Translations under genes and position numbers: made by a program
NCBI GenBank assembly: GCA_016177405.1
Contig: JACOVG010000003.1
Coordinates: forward strand, 1 to 32,049
Direction of reading: 5' to 3'
Origin: Candidatus Omnitrophota bacterium
Lineage (GTDB): Bacteria > Omnitrophota > Gorgyraeia > 1-14-0-20-64-10
Length of the DNA stretch: 32,049 bases
The notes under the pieces: generated by a model
The model's database searches: none
Told to the model about the DNA's origin: nothing
Seen by the model: only the letters and a program-made list of their open reading frames with translations
In this document: positions 30,272-32,049 of the stretch, piece by piece
How positions within the stretch are numbered: position 1 is the first letter of the stretch
Layout: each line of letters begins with the position of its first letter

Positions 30272-31432
30272 ATGGGTGAGTTCATAGGCCGCGGAAGAAA
30301 AGCCCGCCGTTGCTACGGTTTCGATGAGGTCGCCCTCGCCCCTGGCGAGGTCACCGTGAACCCCAACGAGGTCGACCCCTCCTGGACCCTGGACGGCAGG
30401 AAGTTCCGCGTTCCCATCCTGGCCTCCGCCATGGACGGGGTCGTGGACGTCCGGTTCGCCATCGCCTTCGGCAAGCTGGGCGGCCTGGCCGTCCTGAACC
30501 TGGAAGGGGTCCAGACCCGGTACGACGAGCCGGAGGAGATCTTGAAGAAGGTCGTCGGCGCCAAGACCGACGGCGCCACCGAGATTCTGCAAAAGGTCTA
30601 CCGGGAGCCGGTCAAGGAAAAGCTGGTGGCCAAGCGGGTGGAGGAGATCAAGCGTTCCAAGGTTCCGGCGGCGGTCTCCGCGATCCCCCAGCGGGCCGGC
30701 CGGTTCGGGCCCATCGCGCAGGAAGCGGGGGCCGATGTCTTCGTGGTGCAGTCGACCGTCTCCACCGTCCGGCACACCTCCTCGGAGTACCGCTCCCTGG
30801 ACATCGCCAAGTTCTGCAAATCAATGAAGATCCCCGTGGCGGTGGGCAACTGCGTCACCTACGAGGTGGCCCTGGGGCTCATGGCCTCCGGCGCCGCGGC
30901 GGTCCTGGTGGGCATCGGACCGGGAGCCGCCTGCACGACCCGAGGCGTTTTGGGGCTGGGCGTTCCGCAGGTGACCGCCACCGTGGACTGCGTGGCCGCG
31001 CGCGATGCTTACCACAAGAAATCGGGCCGTTACGTTTCCATCATCACCGACGGCGGCATGCGCACGGGCGGCGACGTCTGCAAGGCCTTTGCCTGCGGGG
31101 CCGATGCCGCGATGATCGGCTCCCCCTTCGCCCGGGCCAAGGAGGCGCCCGGCAAGGGCTACCACTGGGGAATGGCCACCCCGCATGCCAATCTCCCGCG
31201 CGGAACCCGCATCCATGTCGGGGTTTCCGGAACCCTCGAGGAGATCCTCTTCGGGCCGGCCAGAACCGACGACGGCACCCAGAACCTGATGGGGGCGTTG
31301 GTCACCGCCATGGGGTCGGTGGGGGCCCGCGACATCAAGGAGTTCCAGCAGACCGAGCTCATCATCGCCCCTTCCATCCAGACCGAAGGCAAGCTCATCC
31401 AGCGCGTTCAAGGCGTTGGCATGGGCAAGTGA
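30272..31432 (+). CDS. guaB3: GuaB3-family IMP dehydrogenase
   Basis: The 386-residue TIM-barrel protein oxidises IMP to XMP in the family's characterised cyanobacterial members. It starts [21 protein letters not shown] and has [25 protein letters not shown]. The catalytic loop is [20 protein letters not shown] with the likely nucleophile C221, followed by [24 protein letters not shown]. There is no CBS pair and the N- and C-terminal extensions match the GuaB3 (IMP_DH_rel_2) group, not classic GuaB. The ATG has no evident ribosome-binding site. guaA follows, which supports a role in GMP synthesis. Confidence 0.9.
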   Translation: MGEFIGRGRKARRCYGFDEVALAPGEVTVNPNEVDPSWTLDGRKFRVPILASAMDGVVDVRFAIAFGKLGGLAVLNLEGVQTRYDEPEEILKKVVGAKTDGATEILQKVYREPVKEKLVAKRVEEIKRSKVPAAVSAIPQRAGRFGPIAQEAGADVFVVQSTVSTVRHTSSEYRSLDIAKFCKSMKIPVAVGNCVTYEVALGLMASGAAAVLVGIGPGAACTTRGVLGLGVPQVTATVDCVAARDAYHKKSGRYVSIITDGGMRTGGDVCKAFACGADAAMIGSPFARAKEAPGKGYHWGMATPHANLPRGTRIHVGVSGTLEEILFGPARTDDGTQNLMGALVTAMGSVGARDIKEFQQTELIIAPSIQTEGKLIQRVQGVGMGK

Positions 31433-31443
31433 CCTATCAGTTT

Positions 31444-31502
31444 TTGACTTTATCGCCCTCCCGAAGTAAAATAAAGTAACTCTTTTCAACTCAAGGAGTT
31501 AC
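31444..31502 (+). promoter_or_regulatory. guaA promoter and leader hairpin
   Basis: TTGACT (31444-31449), 17 nt, TAAAAT (31467-31472) is a strong sigma70-type promoter. The leader then forms a 7-bp stem, GTAACTC (31476-31482) with GAGTTAC (31496-31502). The only AAGGAG (31493-31498) is partly inside the right arm and is 14 nt from the ATG. The fold could limit translation, but no known riboswitch class is recognised. Confidence 0.55.
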
Positions 31503-31512
31503 TAAATCCCCG

Positions 31513-32049
31513 ATGCCGGCAGACCCACAAGAAAAGGTTCTTATCCTTGATTTTGGCTCCCAGTATGCCCAGCTGATTGCCCGCCGGGTGAGGGAGCTGA
31601 AGGTTTTCTGCAAGATTGTGCCCCACAACATCCCGCCCGAGGCAGTCGTGAAGGAATCGCCCCGGGGGATTGTCCTATCCGGCGGTCCTGCTTCGGTTTG
31701 GGCGCCGGGAGCCCCCAAGCCGAACCCCGGAATCTTCAAGCTTCCGTACCCCTCGCTTGGCATCTGCTACGGGATGCAGCTCATGGGCCAGATGCTGGGG
31801 GGCGCCGTCTCCAAGGCGGCCCACCGGGAATTTGGCAAGGCCGAGCTCACCGTGGTGGAGGCCGACTCCCTGTTTGACCGGCTGCCGGATAAACTCACCT
31901 GCTGGATGAGCCACGGCGACTACGTGACCCAGCTTCCGCCGGGCTTTCGGGTGATCGCCCGCACCGCCAACACCTCGATTGCCGCCATGGGGGATTTGGC
32001 CACAAAGCGGTTCGGCCTGCAGTTTCATCCGGAGGTGGTCCACACCCCG
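31513..32049 (+). CDS. guaA: GMP synthase (glutamine-hydrolysing), N-terminal part (runs off the window)
   Basis: The open frame of 179 codons reaches the window end without a stop, so the ORF track omits it. The class I glutamine amidotransferase domain is complete in its key points: VLILDFGSQYAQLIARRVRE at the start, GIVLSGGPASV, the nucleophile C85 in SLGICYGMQLMG, and H172 and E174 in LQFHPEV. It releases ammonia from glutamine for conversion of XMP to GMP; the ATP-binding synthase part lies beyond the window. The adjacent guaB3 supplies XMP. Confidence 0.95.
   Translation, partial: MPADPQEKVLILDFGSQYAQLIARRVRELKVFCKIVPHNIPPEAVVKESPRGIVLSGGPASVWAPGAPKPNPGIFKLPYPSLGICYGMQLMGQMLGGAVSKAAHREFGKAELTVVEADSLFDRLPDKLTCWMSHGDYVTQLPPGFRVIARTANTSIAAMGDLATKRFGLQFHPEVVHTP

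Overview
The window is about 32 kb of GC-rich, gene-dense bacterial DNA, with essentially every supported gene on the plus strand. The organism is not named by any rRNA. A 2261-residue exported-looking protein studded with GLEE tetrapeptides, long aspartate-family operons, GuaB3-type IMP dehydrogenase and widespread short palindromic repeats suggest an uncultured lineage. My best guess is Omnitrophota (former OP3) or a neighbouring candidate phylum; this rests on memory of such proteins and is only moderately supported.

Left part (1-3420): after the last codons of gpsA comes an accessory region. It holds two MNT/HEPN nucleotidyltransferase toxin-antitoxin pairs, a pair of small unknown ORFs, a 37-codon ORF and an AT-richer four-helix membrane protein. 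An intact tRNA-Pro(GGG) ends this region. It is accompanied by a 43-nt copy of its 5' half 1.7 kb upstream, a 14-nt copy of its 5' end just upstream, and an 18-nt copy of its 3' end 130 nt downstream. That is the footprint of repeated integration or excision at a tRNA.

Amino-acid operon (3430-13751): hom, thrC, an ApgM-like putative homoserine kinase, lysC, cimA, valS, nadC and a small membrane protein are overlapping or separated by 13 nt or less, and are probably one transcript. They take aspartate to threonine, lysine and methionine precursors, provide a pyruvate (citramalate) route to isoleucine, and charge valine. lysC has an internal Shine-Dalgarno and ATG at the position expected for a separately made regulatory beta subunit.

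Second cluster (13806-19435): a palindromic element lies directly against uvrB, whose conserved first residues are encoded but have no ordinary start codon. uvrB is followed by birA, an NfeD/ClpP-type membrane protease, its SPFH/slipin partner and a DUF2062 membrane protein.

Giant gene (19524-26309): the protein has a signal peptide, a CheR-like methyltransferase-like region, a shikimate-dehydrogenase-like domain with catalytic Lys and Asp preserved, an SH3-like region and receiver/histidine-kinase-like helical regions. The regions are separated by GLEE junctions. Two junctions share a 75-nt in-frame repeat carrying a hairpin.

Right part (26323-32049): a Phd/RelE-type toxin-antitoxin pair with palindromic operators, coaX, and a CIRCE-controlled groES-groEL-groES operon ending in a strong terminator. 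guaB3 follows, then guaA with its own promoter, and guaA runs off the window.
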